64,000 nt of DNA, from positions 20,569 through 84,568 of the forward strand of contig MPND01000015.1 in assembly GCA_002238855.1 (NCBI GenBank), given 5' to 3'. The stretch's first letter is position 1. Each line of letters opens with the position of its first letter. The stretch is from SAR202 cluster bacterium bin90. Lineage in GTDB: Bacteria > Chloroflexota > Dehalococcoidia > Lucifugimonadales > JADFKI01. A program made the position numbers and the translations under genes. This document shows positions 16,435 through 24,843 of the stretch, in pieces. Below the pieces are notes generated by a model. That model was not told the DNA's origin. It did no database searches and saw only the letters and a list, made by a program, of their open reading frames with translations.

Positions 16435-18792
16435 CTACACTGCGGGCGGGTCTTCCGTGGTAAGGACGCCCTTCTCGTAAAGCTCATCAATCTCCACAGG
16501 CGAATATCCAAGTGAGGCAAGCTTCTCACGGTTGTGCTCGCCTAGCAGCGGGGTCGGCCTGCTATCGATGGCGCGCGTCTCTCCGAAACTGATGCAGTTC
16601 GCGCAGTAGTGCATTTTGCCATAAGTAGCATGCTCATGTTCCACAATCATGCCGGTTGCAAGGATGTGCTTATCCTCGAAGTAGCCCACGTTGTACTGCT
16701 CCGTAACATCTGCGCAGCGTACGCCCGCCTCTCTCAACCGGCGCACGCAATCACTCGCCGTCTCACCCTCGAACGATTCGGCGAGGAGTCCCCATAGCAC
16801 CTCGTCATTCTCGACACGCCTGGACGCCGTCGCGAATCGCGCATCTTCAAGAAGGTCGTCGCGCTCCATCGCCGCGCACAGATTCTCCCACTCTTGCTGG
16901 CTCTCAGCAATGAGATACAGCCAGCCTTCCTCCGTCTCAAATAGCCTGTGCAGCGCGCTCAGACCGTACTGTCCGCCATCGGCAATGGGCGGCGAGGTCT
17001 TGCCCTCGTATCTCAGAAAGTCATCCTCCCTCAGCACTGCTCCCGCATTCAGCAGGTTGCAGTCAACCTTCTGCCCCACACCAGTGCGCTCCCTTGCATA
17101 AAGCGCCATTATCGCTGCCAGCGCAACCATGCCGCCGGACGAAAAGTCGGTCGGCGCGAGTTGCGCAAGGAACACCGGAGGATTACCACGCCCACCCTGA
17201 GCGAACTGCAGACCCATCCACGCCTGTGCCAGCGGGTCAACTCCCGGACGATGCGCGTATGGCCCAGACCACCCAAATGCCGTCGTATGCGCCTCTATCA
17301 GACCCGGATTGAGCGACTCCAAAGCTTCTGCGCTGAGACCCATGCGGTCGGTTGCGCCGGGCCGCATGTTCGCCAGCATGATGTCCGCCTCTGTCGCAAT
17401 TCGCTGCGCTATCTCCTGCCCCGCTTCCGTCTTCGTGTTCGCGGAAACCGAGCGCTTGTTGGAGTTCAGATAGAGGAAGTACTGCATTCCCGCTGGTCTC
17501 GAAATATCTCCATAGGGCGGCTCAAACTTGATAATGTCCGCGCCAAGGTCACCGAGACACTTCCCAGCCGCAGGCCCAGCGATTACATTCGTCATCTCCA
17601 TCACACGCACGCCCTCAAGCGGTGGCGAGTCATCCCTGATCTCTGCCTCCTCCGGCTCCGGCAACTGTACATCGGCAATCTCGGACAGTACACGCTCTGT
17701 ATGCTGCCCACGCATTGGACGCGGCCCGCGAATCTCTCCGGGCGTCTGGGTAAACTTGAGTGGATTGCCCATCTGCGTAACTTCGCCAACAATCGGGTCA
17801 TGCATTTCGAACAGCATATCGTTGGCAATAACCTGCGAGTTAGTCATCGCCTCGTCCGTGGAACTAGCACGCGCGTATGGCACATCGGCATCCTCGAAGA
17901 TGCGCTCCCACTCGGCACAGGGCTTAGTCTTCAGTACATTCGCAACAATGTCGAAAAGTTCCGCCCGCGCCTCTTCGCTCTCCGGACGCCTCCCATCGCC
18001 ATAGCGCGGATTCGCCAGCAGGTCGGCGATACCCATCACGGTCGCTGCAATGTCAACGAAGCCCCCATGAATGCAGCCAATCTGAATCCAGTTACCGTCG
18101 GCGCACTCAAACACGCTGTAGAATGGCCCGCCGCCGGCAGTAGTCAGCTGGAACGGCCGCTGCTCCAGGCGTTCGCCTATCACCTTCGGCGCAAACATCA
18201 TAGCTCCCGCCATCACCGATGTGTCCACCTTCCGACCATACCCAGTCTTTTCCCTCGCGTACAGCGATGCCGTTATGCCCTGCGCCGCCAGCACCGCAGT
18301 CCCTAGATTCACGACAGGATGCACAACATGCACAGGTCCCTTCCGAAAGCCGGGCTGCGAGGCCAGAATACCCATGCGCGCCATCACCAGATGCTCGTCT
18401 CCCGGTTCGTCTCGCATAGGGCCTCGCTTGCCGTAGGCAGTGATCGAGCAATGCACCAGGCGAGGATTAATCCGGCGCAACCCACCATAGTCAACTATCG
18501 CCTGAAGCGGCGAGCTTGGCTCGAAGTCTTCGATGAGCACATCGGCATTCACCACCAGCTTCCTGAAAGCTTCCTGCTCGGCAGAAATGTCTAGCTCGAC
18601 GCTCTCCTTCCCACGATCCCAGACCATGTAGATTGGCTGCGTCCGGTCATTGGCATCGTCCGGCGATTCAATGCGAATTACGCGCGCGCCATTATCGCAA
18701 AGAAACATGCCTGCTAATGCGCCAGGTCTGTCCCGCGTCAGGTCTAGTACTGTGATTCCGTCAAGCGCTCCGGGCATTTTCCTCAGTCCCAT
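16435..18792 (-). CDS. CaiB/BaiF (family III) CoA-transferase, two fused copies
   Basis: 785 aa, about twice the family length. Domain 1 (1-385) begins with LDGITVLDLTRD and has the aspartate of GDEHLV at about D132; domain 2 (392-785) begins with LEGVRVMEMTNVIAGPAAG and has PGVDPLAQA with D519. In formyl-CoA transferase and CaiB the aspartate at this place forms the acyl anhydride with the CoA donor. Domain 2 is closer to the canonical pattern, while domain 1 has a less typical motif and may be structural. Family III enzymes normally work as interlinked dimers, so a fusion could act as its own dimer. Substrates, likely dicarboxylates or carnitine-like acids, are unknown. Confidence 0.87.
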   Translation of the reverse strand: MGLRKMPGALDGITVLDLTRDRPGALAGMFLCDNGARVIRIESPDDANDRTQPIYMVWDRGKESVELDISAEQEAFRKLVVNADVLIEDFEPSSPLQAIVDYGGLRRINPRLVHCSITAYGKRGPMRDEPGDEHLVMARMGILASQPGFRKGPVHVVHPVVNLGTAVLAAQGITASLYAREKTGYGRKVDTSVMAGAMMFAPKVIGERLEQRPFQLTTAGGGPFYSVFECADGNWIQIGCIHGGFVDIAATVMGIADLLANPRYGDGRRPESEEARAELFDIVANVLKTKPCAEWERIFEDADVPYARASSTDEAMTNSQVIANDMLFEMHDPIVGEVTQMGNPLKFTQTPGEIRGPRPMRGQHTERVLSEIADVQLPEPEEAEIRDDSPPLEGVRVMEMTNVIAGPAAGKCLGDLGADIIKFEPPYGDISRPAGMQYFLYLNSNKRSVSANTKTEAGQEIAQRIATEADIMLANMRPGATDRMGLSAEALESLNPGLIEAHTTAFGWSGPYAHRPGVDPLAQAWMGLQFAQGGRGNPPVFLAQLAPTDFSSGGMVALAAIMALYARERTGVGQKVDCNLLNAGAVLREDDFLRYEGKTSPPIADGGQYGLSALHRLFETEEGWLYLIAESQQEWENLCAAMERDDLLEDARFATASRRVENDEVLWGLLAESFEGETASDCVRRLREAGVRCADVTEQYNVGYFEDKHILATGMIVEHEHATYGKMHYCANCISFGETRAIDSRPTPLLGEHNREKLASLGYSPVEIDELYEKGVLTTEDPPAV

Positions 18793-18982
18793 CGCTTCTG
18801 TCTGTACTCGCCAAGTGGCGATTCACCGCCCACATAGCCGATATCATTTAGGTCAAAAGATGCCGCAAATTGTAACATGGACACGGTGAGAATACAGGAC
18901 ATCTCACCCAGCATCTGGCACACGATTTGTGATGCGCCGCCACTCAGTCTGAAGGCGAAACTATGTCCCCCCACAACACCGA

Positions 18983-20095
18983 TCACTCAAGCGTCGTCAC
19001 GCGGTGTGCCTTTATCCAGTCCCAGTCCAGCTCCAACCCAAGGCCGGGAGCGGTTGGTGCTTTCAAAATACCCCTGTTTGGAGCGATGTCCTCGACCACC
19101 CCGAACTGGTGCGCCTCCGTCGGCAGCCAGTACTCGTAGTAAGCGCAGTTCGACACCGAGCAGATTACATGCACGTTCGCGATGTTCAGTAGCGAGTTCC
19201 CTGCCGTGCCAATCTCGCAGTTCATACCAAACCCTTCCGCCATCGAGCACAGCTTCTTCAGTCCTGTAATCCCCAGTTTCCGCGCAGTGCCTCGAACCAG
19301 CCGGAGCGCGCCCATGCTGATGTAGTGATAACCCGTCTGAAACTGGTTCTCAGGCTTGTCGCTCATGCAGATTGGCGTAAGCAGACGCCTGCTGAGTTCA
19401 GCGATGTTGTCGTACTCGTGAGCTGGTATCGGGTCCTCGAACCAGTAAAATCCAAGATCGTCAGCAGCGCTTCCCACATCCAGGGCCTTGCGGAAATCGT
19501 ACCCATTGTTGGGATCGAGCATCAGCTCCACATCGTTCCCAACAATATCTCTGACACCCGCCATCATCTCGAACACGTCCGAGTTACCCATCACGCCCGG
19601 GTGTATCTTGTACGCTCGAAACCCAGAATCCATCAACTGCTGCGCCTCCTCGAAGTAGCCCTCCGCCGACTCATGCCGTGGCGGATAGGTAGCATAGACC
19701 TCAGTCTCGTCCCGATTCGCACCCAGAAGCCTGTATACCGGCACTCCCGCCGCCTTCCCCGCAATGTCCCACAGGGCCACATCCACCGGCGCCCATGCGT
19801 TCATATTCAGACCCCGCCGGCCGCTCAGTATCGGCAGCCGGCTCCACAGCCGCTCCCGCCCGAAGGCGTCCTGCCCCAGGATCTCCGGCTTCAGCACATT
19901 CAGAATCGGCCCGAACTGTCCGCCCCCACCTCCTCTGAAATCCCCTACAAAGCAGTTCCCCTCGATTCCCTCATCAGTCATGATTCGTAGTACGCCCTGC
20001 TCCACTTCGCCGTGAAACCGTCCCAGGTCTGAATCCAGCCCTGTATCCGGCAGCAGGCGCCGCACGACCTCTATCTTCACATCGGTAATCTTCAT
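18983..20095 (-). CDS. Enolase-superfamily (MR/MLE) enzyme with unusual active-site residues
   Basis: 370 aa from the ATG of MKITDVKIEVV; an in-frame methionine 24 nt upstream is less likely because all family members here start MKIT. Metal positions are about D194 (LMLDPN) and E220 (WFEDP), with D246 in CMSDKPEN as the third ligand candidate. The second-strand motif is K163-I-H165 rather than K-x-K or K-x-R, and the C-terminal His of the dyad is not obvious (CEIGTAG there). It is therefore a divergent group: it may be a dehydratase, racemase or epimerase acting with K163 alone. It lies between the CoA-transferase and a divergently transcribed amidohydrolase. Confidence 0.83.
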   Translation of the reverse strand: MKITDVKIEVVRRLLPDTGLDSDLGRFHGEVEQGVLRIMTDEGIEGNCFVGDFRGGGGGQFGPILNVLKPEILGQDAFGRERLWSRLPILSGRRGLNMNAWAPVDVALWDIAGKAAGVPVYRLLGANRDETEVYATYPPRHESAEGYFEEAQQLMDSGFRAYKIHPGVMGNSDVFEMMAGVRDIVGNDVELMLDPNNGYDFRKALDVGSAADDLGFYWFEDPIPAHEYDNIAELSRRLLTPICMSDKPENQFQTGYHYISMGALRLVRGTARKLGITGLKKLCSMAEGFGMNCEIGTAGNSLLNIANVHVICSVSNCAYYEYWLPTEAHQFGVVEDIAPNRGILKAPTAPGLGLELDWDWIKAHRVTTLE

Positions 20096-20252
20096 CTCGT
20101 ATCTCCGCCCTTTGCACATTTGACTTGCCGACGGCAGGGCAACCCTCAGTCTGCCCTGAAAGCGCGCCTATTGTAGCAGACCGAATAATGCAACCCCCGC
20201 ACAATCCAAAAGCCTGCTATCATCCACAACTGACGATAACCCTCGCTCGGGA

Positions 20253-21839
20253 ATGGAGATGAAGATGCTGGATATTCTGATTGCTAACGGCCAGGTAATA
20301 GATGGGACTGGAAGCGCGGGTTACTACGCCGCAGTGGGTATTGAGGACGATACCGTCTCCATCCACAGGGGCGACATATCCCACATCGAAGCCGCGAGAA
20401 CGATCGATGCTACAGGCTACGTGGTCTGCCCCGGCTTCATCGACCTGCACTCCCACGCAGGTCTGACGATGCTCGGCGCGCCGCACCACGACCCAAAGGT
20501 GCGGCAGGGCGTGACCACCGAACTCGTTGGCATCGACGGCATCTCGCACGCCCCGTTTAAGTCTCAGGACGAGCTTCACCGCTACATCTGGCTGGACTCC
20601 GGACTGAACGGCTACCCACCGATGCCGGCGGACTGGCTGTCAGTGGCCGACTACCTCGGCAAGTTCGACGACACCGTGGCCATCAACGTCGCCTACATCC
20701 TCGGCAACTCTCCCGTCCGAATCTGGTCCGTCGGCTGGAACGACAGGCCACCCACCGACGCCGAGATGGCAGACATGAAGGCAGTCACACGCGAGGCAAT
20801 GGAAGAGGGTGCCTGGGGTCTATCCACAGGACTCGACTACCCGCCCGGCGCATACGCATCCACCGACGAGCTTGTCGAGCTGTCCGACACAGTGGCAAGC
20901 ATGGGCGGCTTCTACCACACGCACACCCGCGCCAGTCTACGCGCTCAGGGACTGCTCGCCCCTTGGGAAGAGGCTATCGACATTGGGCGGCGGTCCGGCA
21001 TCCCCATCCACCTGACCCACTATCGTCAGAGCGAGCAGGGCACAGGTAGTCACCTGGACTACCTCGGCCTAGTGGAAGACGCCCGCTCTGATGGCATGGA
21101 TGTAACCTTCGACTGCTACACCTACCCATACTCAGGCACAACCATCACCATCGGCCTGCCCCACTGGGCAAAGGACGGAGGCCCCGAAAGACTGATGGCG
21201 GCACTCCGCGACCCCAACGACCGGAAGCGGATGGCAGCCGAAGTCTCCCCCGATAGGCTTCGAGACAACTGGCTCACGAACTTCACCCAGCCGCAGAACA
21301 AGCAGTACGAAGGCAGGCTCATAACCGACATTGCCGAGATGCGCCAGCAGGAACCTGCCGAAGCGCTATTCGACCTCTTGCTTGAGGAGAATTTAGGAAT
21401 ATCAACCGTCGGGCTGGGCACCAACCCGCATACTCTCCACGCCTTCGTCTCCCACCCTGCAGGCATGATAGCCTCCGACGCCATACTGTTCGGCGAATAC
21501 CCGAATCCGCGCACATATGGCTGCTTCCCAATCGTGCTTGCAGAATTCGTTCGTGCCGAAAAACACCTCCGACTCCCGGAAGCGATCCGCAAGATGACCT
21601 CGTTCCCCGCCCAGCGCCTTGGCCTGCCAGACCGTGGCATCCTGCGAGACGGCTTCAGAGCTGACATCGTTGTATTCGACCCGGCGACCGTCAAAACCAC
21701 CGCCACCCGCGAAGACCCGCACCACTACCCCATTGGAATCGACTACGTCATCGTCAACGGCAAAGTCGTCATTGATAGCGGCGAGAATACCGGCGCACTG
21801 CCGGGACGCGCCCTTCGCAGGGGCCACGCGGCGACCTGA
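20253..21839 (+). CDS. D-aminoacylase-like amidohydrolase, second copy
   Basis: 528 aa, same family as the gene at 11320. Motifs: LDILIANGQVIDGTG, DLHSHAG (metal histidines about 66 and 68), TTELVGIDG where the usual Cys metal ligand is replaced, HLTHYRQ, and GFRADIVVFDPATV in the C-terminal beta domain. The start is ambiguous: a GGAG ribosome site at 20255-20258 would favour the third ATG (20265, MLDILIANG), while the first in-frame ATG is at 20253. It is transcribed away from the enolase-superfamily gene, so the 157-nt gap holds a divergent promoter region. Likely cytosolic deacylase of an N-acylated amino acid derivative. Confidence 0.85.
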   Translation: MEMKMLDILIANGQVIDGTGSAGYYAAVGIEDDTVSIHRGDISHIEAARTIDATGYVVCPGFIDLHSHAGLTMLGAPHHDPKVRQGVTTELVGIDGISHAPFKSQDELHRYIWLDSGLNGYPPMPADWLSVADYLGKFDDTVAINVAYILGNSPVRIWSVGWNDRPPTDAEMADMKAVTREAMEEGAWGLSTGLDYPPGAYASTDELVELSDTVASMGGFYHTHTRASLRAQGLLAPWEEAIDIGRRSGIPIHLTHYRQSEQGTGSHLDYLGLVEDARSDGMDVTFDCYTYPYSGTTITIGLPHWAKDGGPERLMAALRDPNDRKRMAAEVSPDRLRDNWLTNFTQPQNKQYEGRLITDIAEMRQQEPAEALFDLLLEENLGISTVGLGTNPHTLHAFVSHPAGMIASDAILFGEYPNPRTYGCFPIVLAEFVRAEKHLRLPEAIRKMTSFPAQRLGLPDRGILRDGFRADIVVFDPATVKTTATREDPHHYPIGIDYVIVNGKVVIDSGENTGALPGRALRRGHAAT

Positions 21840-21982
21840 ATCCGCAGCTGGCCCTCCATTTTGTTCGTGCAAATGACATCAGGACTGAATGGCGATATAC
21901 TTACCCGCGACTTAATTGAGACTCAGCCACGAACTAGGCTGAAAACTGGCGCAACCGGTCAGCAGCACGAAGGAGATCACAC

Positions 21983-23006
21983 ATGCCAGCGCAGATTCCC
22001 ACCGAAGAAGAAGTCCTGAGTTACTTTGACACACTGTCCAACTGGGGACGCTGGGGGGAAGACGATCAGCACGGCACGCTCAACTTCCTCACGCAAGAGA
22101 AGACGAAGCAAGCCGTATCACTGGTGCAGGAAGGAACCACGGTTTCCTGCTCGCGCACCGTCACCTGGACACCAGAAGCCGACCACATGTCCACTCCGCT
22201 GCATTTCATGCTTGAGAGCGGCGAAGGCTGGGCAAGCGGCGACAAGGTGACGAATCGCCCAAGCCAGGCTTCAACCGACTTCTTCGGTATGGCATTTGAC
22301 GGCTACCACATCACACCCCCAGGCAGCACTTCGCCCCTTTTTTTTCTGGGGGGTGAAGTAAAAGCGAGCCACCGCCGACCACAGCACACACATGGACAGC
22401 CTTGCCCACTTCTTCTGGCAGGGCAAAATGTACAACGGTCGCCCGACACATCTCGTCTCCACAGGCTTGGGAGCTACCGTAGAGTCAATCGAGCTGGCTG
22501 GTGAAGGTGTTGCGACGCGCGGCGTCCTTGTTGACGCGCCAATGATTCGCGGCGTCGATTGGATAGAGCGCGGAGAAGGCGTCATGCCCGAAGACATCCT
22601 CGCGGCCGAAGAGCGATGCGGCTTCACGATCGAAGAGGGCGACGTGCTTCTCGTACGCACCGGAAACCTGCACCGCCGCAATGTCGAGGGCCCCGTCAAT
22701 CCCCGCGAAGAGGGCTCACCCGCGTGCCAGGCGGCGTGCCTCCCGCTGTTCCACGAGCGCGGCATCGCCGTTCTCGGCAGCGACACCGGCAATGACGTCA
22801 TGCCCAGCCAGTATGAGAGTATGTCCAATCCCATCCATCAGGTTGGCATCGTAGCTATGGGACTTTGGATACTCGACAACCCCAATCTCGAAGACTTGGC
22901 GGCAGCCTGTAGGGAACGCAACAGGTGGGAGTTCATGATAACCATCAATCCTCTGCGCCTGTCCAACACCACCGGCTCGCCCGTCAACCCAATCGCGATC
23001 TTCTAG
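21983..23006 (+). pseudogene. Cyclase-family (kynurenine formamidase-like) gene split by a 73-nt insertion
   Basis: The first part (21983 to 22315) encodes MPAQIPTEEE up to FDGYHIT. The second part, in a different frame from 22389 to 23006, resumes with HMDSLAHFFW and ends NPIAIF. Deleting 22316-22388 joins the two exactly as ...GYHIT-HMDSLAH..., the metal-binding H-x-D-x-x-x-H region of the cyclase family (PF04199). The rejoined product would be about 317 aa, a normal size. Because 73 is not a multiple of three, the first frame runs on to a stop at 22504. An ATG at 22392 could restart translation of the second half, but it would lack the first half of the fold. Probably inactive as it stands. 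Confidence 0.8.
22316..22388. mobile_element. 73-nt palindromic insertion inside the cyclase gene
   Basis: The extra segment is flanked by a 5-nt direct repeat CACAC (22312-22316 and 22385-22389), as expected for a small insertion that duplicates its target. Its left part can fold: CACCCCCAG (22314-22322) is complementary to CTGGGGGGTG (22346-22355) with one extra G. Alternatively ACTTC..CCCC pairs with GGGG..GAAGT across a run of eight T. The stretch TGGGGGGTGAAG resembles the right end of the dispersed elements at 43.7, 46.6 and 52.9 kb. It is too short to encode anything. Confidence 0.6.
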
Positions 23007-23023
23007 ATAGTCTGCTATTTGCC

Positions 23024-23845
23024 TCAGCCGGCTGCCTCATCAAGTCGGCTGAGGAACGCAGCAACTTCCGGCACGCCATCAAGACTGTAATCGGCGTATT
23101 CCAGTACGCTTTCTGGTGTGCCGTCCTGCAAGACCGCAATTCCCAGACCGCTGATCTTGCCGGCATCCCTCCGCTGCCGAAGCACTCTCAGTGCATCCGC
23201 GTCAGTGGTGTCATCGCCCAGGAATATCACGCTGCTCGGGCACCAGTCACTTATCAGCCTGTCCAGAGCAACGCCCTTGTCAACGCCATCCCTGCGCCTA
23301 ATCTCCAGGATCTTGTTGCCCCAGAAGACTTCGAAATCTCCCATATCAGGCATAGATTCCAGGGCTAGTTTTAAGCGCTCGACAACTCCCTCTTCGTCTG
23401 TCGCCTGCCGGAAATGCAACGATGCGCTGAACCTCTTGTTCTCAAGCACAAGACCACCGTCGTTGGCAGCCCTCGCGAGCGTCTCTAGCCAGGCTTGCAG
23501 CTCGTGTTCGGCATCGGATACATTCTCCGCCGCGCATACCGCTCCATCCGCGATGAACTCTGCGCCGTGATTGCCGACATAAACGATCCCCTCGATGCCT
23601 ACCCGCCGCTCCACATCCCGCGCCGCCCTGCCGGACATCACGGCGACCAGCGCCAAGCGTTCAGCATGGCGTCGCAGTGATGGAACAATGTCGGGGAGGA
23701 TGACAGCGTTTTCGAGAACAGGCACAAACTCCGACATCGTGCCGTCGAAATCCAGCACGAGACCAAGACTCTCCAGTGTCAGACCCTCAATCGCAGCCTC
23801 AATGTTCGCCAGCAGATTTGGCGGAATGCTGACTGGTCGGCTCAC
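23024..23845 (-). CDS. otsB: Trehalose-6-phosphate phosphatase-like HAD hydrolase
   Basis: 273 aa. The four HAD motifs are present: DFDGT (nucleophile and acid aspartates), MSGR, the lysine region NKILEIR..GVDKG and GDDTTDADAL. The cap and the VLENKRFSASLHFR strand are typical of the trehalose-phosphatase family. Its start overlaps the stop of the FAD subunit gene at 23842 by 4 nt (ATGA), so it is translated as the last gene of the molybdenum hydroxylase operon. No trehalose-phosphate synthase is in the window. The in vivo substrate may be trehalose-6-phosphate or a related sugar phosphate such as mannosyl-3-phosphoglycerate. Confidence 0.82.
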   Translation of the reverse strand: MSRPVSIPPNLLANIEAAIEGLTLESLGLVLDFDGTMSEFVPVLENAVILPDIVPSLRRHAERLALVAVMSGRAARDVERRVGIEGIVYVGNHGAEFIADGAVCAAENVSDAEHELQAWLETLARAANDGGLVLENKRFSASLHFRQATDEEGVVERLKLALESMPDMGDFEVFWGNKILEIRRRDGVDKGVALDRLISDWCPSSVIFLGDDTTDADALRVLRQRRDAGKISGLGIAVLQDGTPESVLEYADYSLDGVPEVAAFLSRLDEAAG

Positions 23846-24843
23846 TGAGATGCGTCCGACGCGCCGTCATTGAGGAGAGTTCTCACAGCGCGTGAAACTA
23901 AGCCGGATGCCAGGCGCACCTTATAGCCGTTGTCTGAAAGTGGCGAAGCCCCCTCCACCGCAATCCGCCCAACCTGCTCCGGATCGATGTTTCCGATTCC
24001 CATTCCAATCAGAGCATTCTCAGCATCCCGCACCCTACGGGGTACTGGCGCCACTCCACCCAGCACAACGCGCGCATCCTTAACTGAGTCCCCATCCACT
24101 TCCAGCGACACCGCCACGCTCGCAAGCGCGAAGTCCATCGCCTGCCTCTCCTTTGCCTTCAGAAACAGGCTGCGGGCGTTCGGAGACGCCGAAGGAATCA
24201 CAACCTGACCCAGAATTTCGCCTTCCTCCAGCACATTCTCCCGTGTAACATCTACAGAGGGCGCCACAAAAAAGTCCTCGATCGGCAGCATCCGCGCGCC
24301 ATCCCAAGTTAACAGCAATACGCGCGCGTCGAGGGCTTCAAGCGCCACCGCCGTATCAGACGGATGCACAGCGGGACAGCTCCCCGTATCGAAGATCGCA
24401 TGGAACTTATTCGCGCCTTCAAATGCGAAGCACTTCTCCCCGCCCTTCTTGTGGCAGTCGAATAGAGGACTACGATAATACCAGCAGCGCGGCCTCTGGC
24501 AGAGATTGCCTCCGATCGTGCCTACATTGCGAATCTGTGGAGTCGCAACCGAATCACAGGCTTCCGCGAGTGCTGCGTACTGCGCTCTTATCTCTGAATT
24601 CGCCCCAATATCGCTAATCGTCGTCATGGCCCCGATGAGTGCGCCTTCGTCATAGATTCGAACGCCTCGAAGGTCATCTATTCCCTGAAGGCTCACCAGC
24701 CTGTCAGGCAATACCGTCCGCTGCTTGATCTCGCCTAACAGGTCAGTCCCGCCTGAGATGACTCGGACGGTCGCGCCGTTTCCGTTCAGCAATTCGCTTG
24801 CCTGTTCGACGTCTGCCGCGCTTACGAACTCAAACCTATGCAT
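23842..24843 (-). CDS. FAD-binding (medium) subunit of a xanthine dehydrogenase-family molybdenum hydroxylase
   Basis: 333 aa. It shows the two FAD loops VISGGTDLL (29-35) and TIGGNLCQ (109-116) of the CoxM/HcrB family, then the C-terminal CO_deh_flav_C domain. Between them is a cysteine-rich insert with C115, C120, C130, C138 and C156. This resembles the loop that holds an extra [4Fe-4S] cluster in the beta subunit of 4-hydroxybenzoyl-CoA reductase. The subunit passes electrons between the 2Fe-2S subunit and the external partner. The gene overlaps the large subunit gene by 8 nt and otsB by 4 nt. Confidence 0.88.
   Translation of the reverse strand: MHRFEFVSAADVEQASELLNGNGATVRVISGGTDLLGEIKQRTVLPDRLVSLQGIDDLRGVRIYDEGALIGAMTTISDIGANSEIRAQYAALAEACDSVATPQIRNVGTIGGNLCQRPRCWYYRSPLFDCHKKGGEKCFAFEGANKFHAIFDTGSCPAVHPSDTAVALEALDARVLLLTWDGARMLPIEDFFVAPSVDVTRENVLEEGEILGQVVIPSASPNARSLFLKAKERQAMDFALASVAVSLEVDGDSVKDARVVLGGVAPVPRRVRDAENALIGMGIGNIDPEQVGRIAVEGASPLSDNGYKVRLASGLVSRAVRTLLNDGASDASQ

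Noticed and set aside
16948..18306. A 452-codon open frame on the plus strand
   Set aside because: Antisense to the double CoA-transferase, Arg/His-rich and without motifs.
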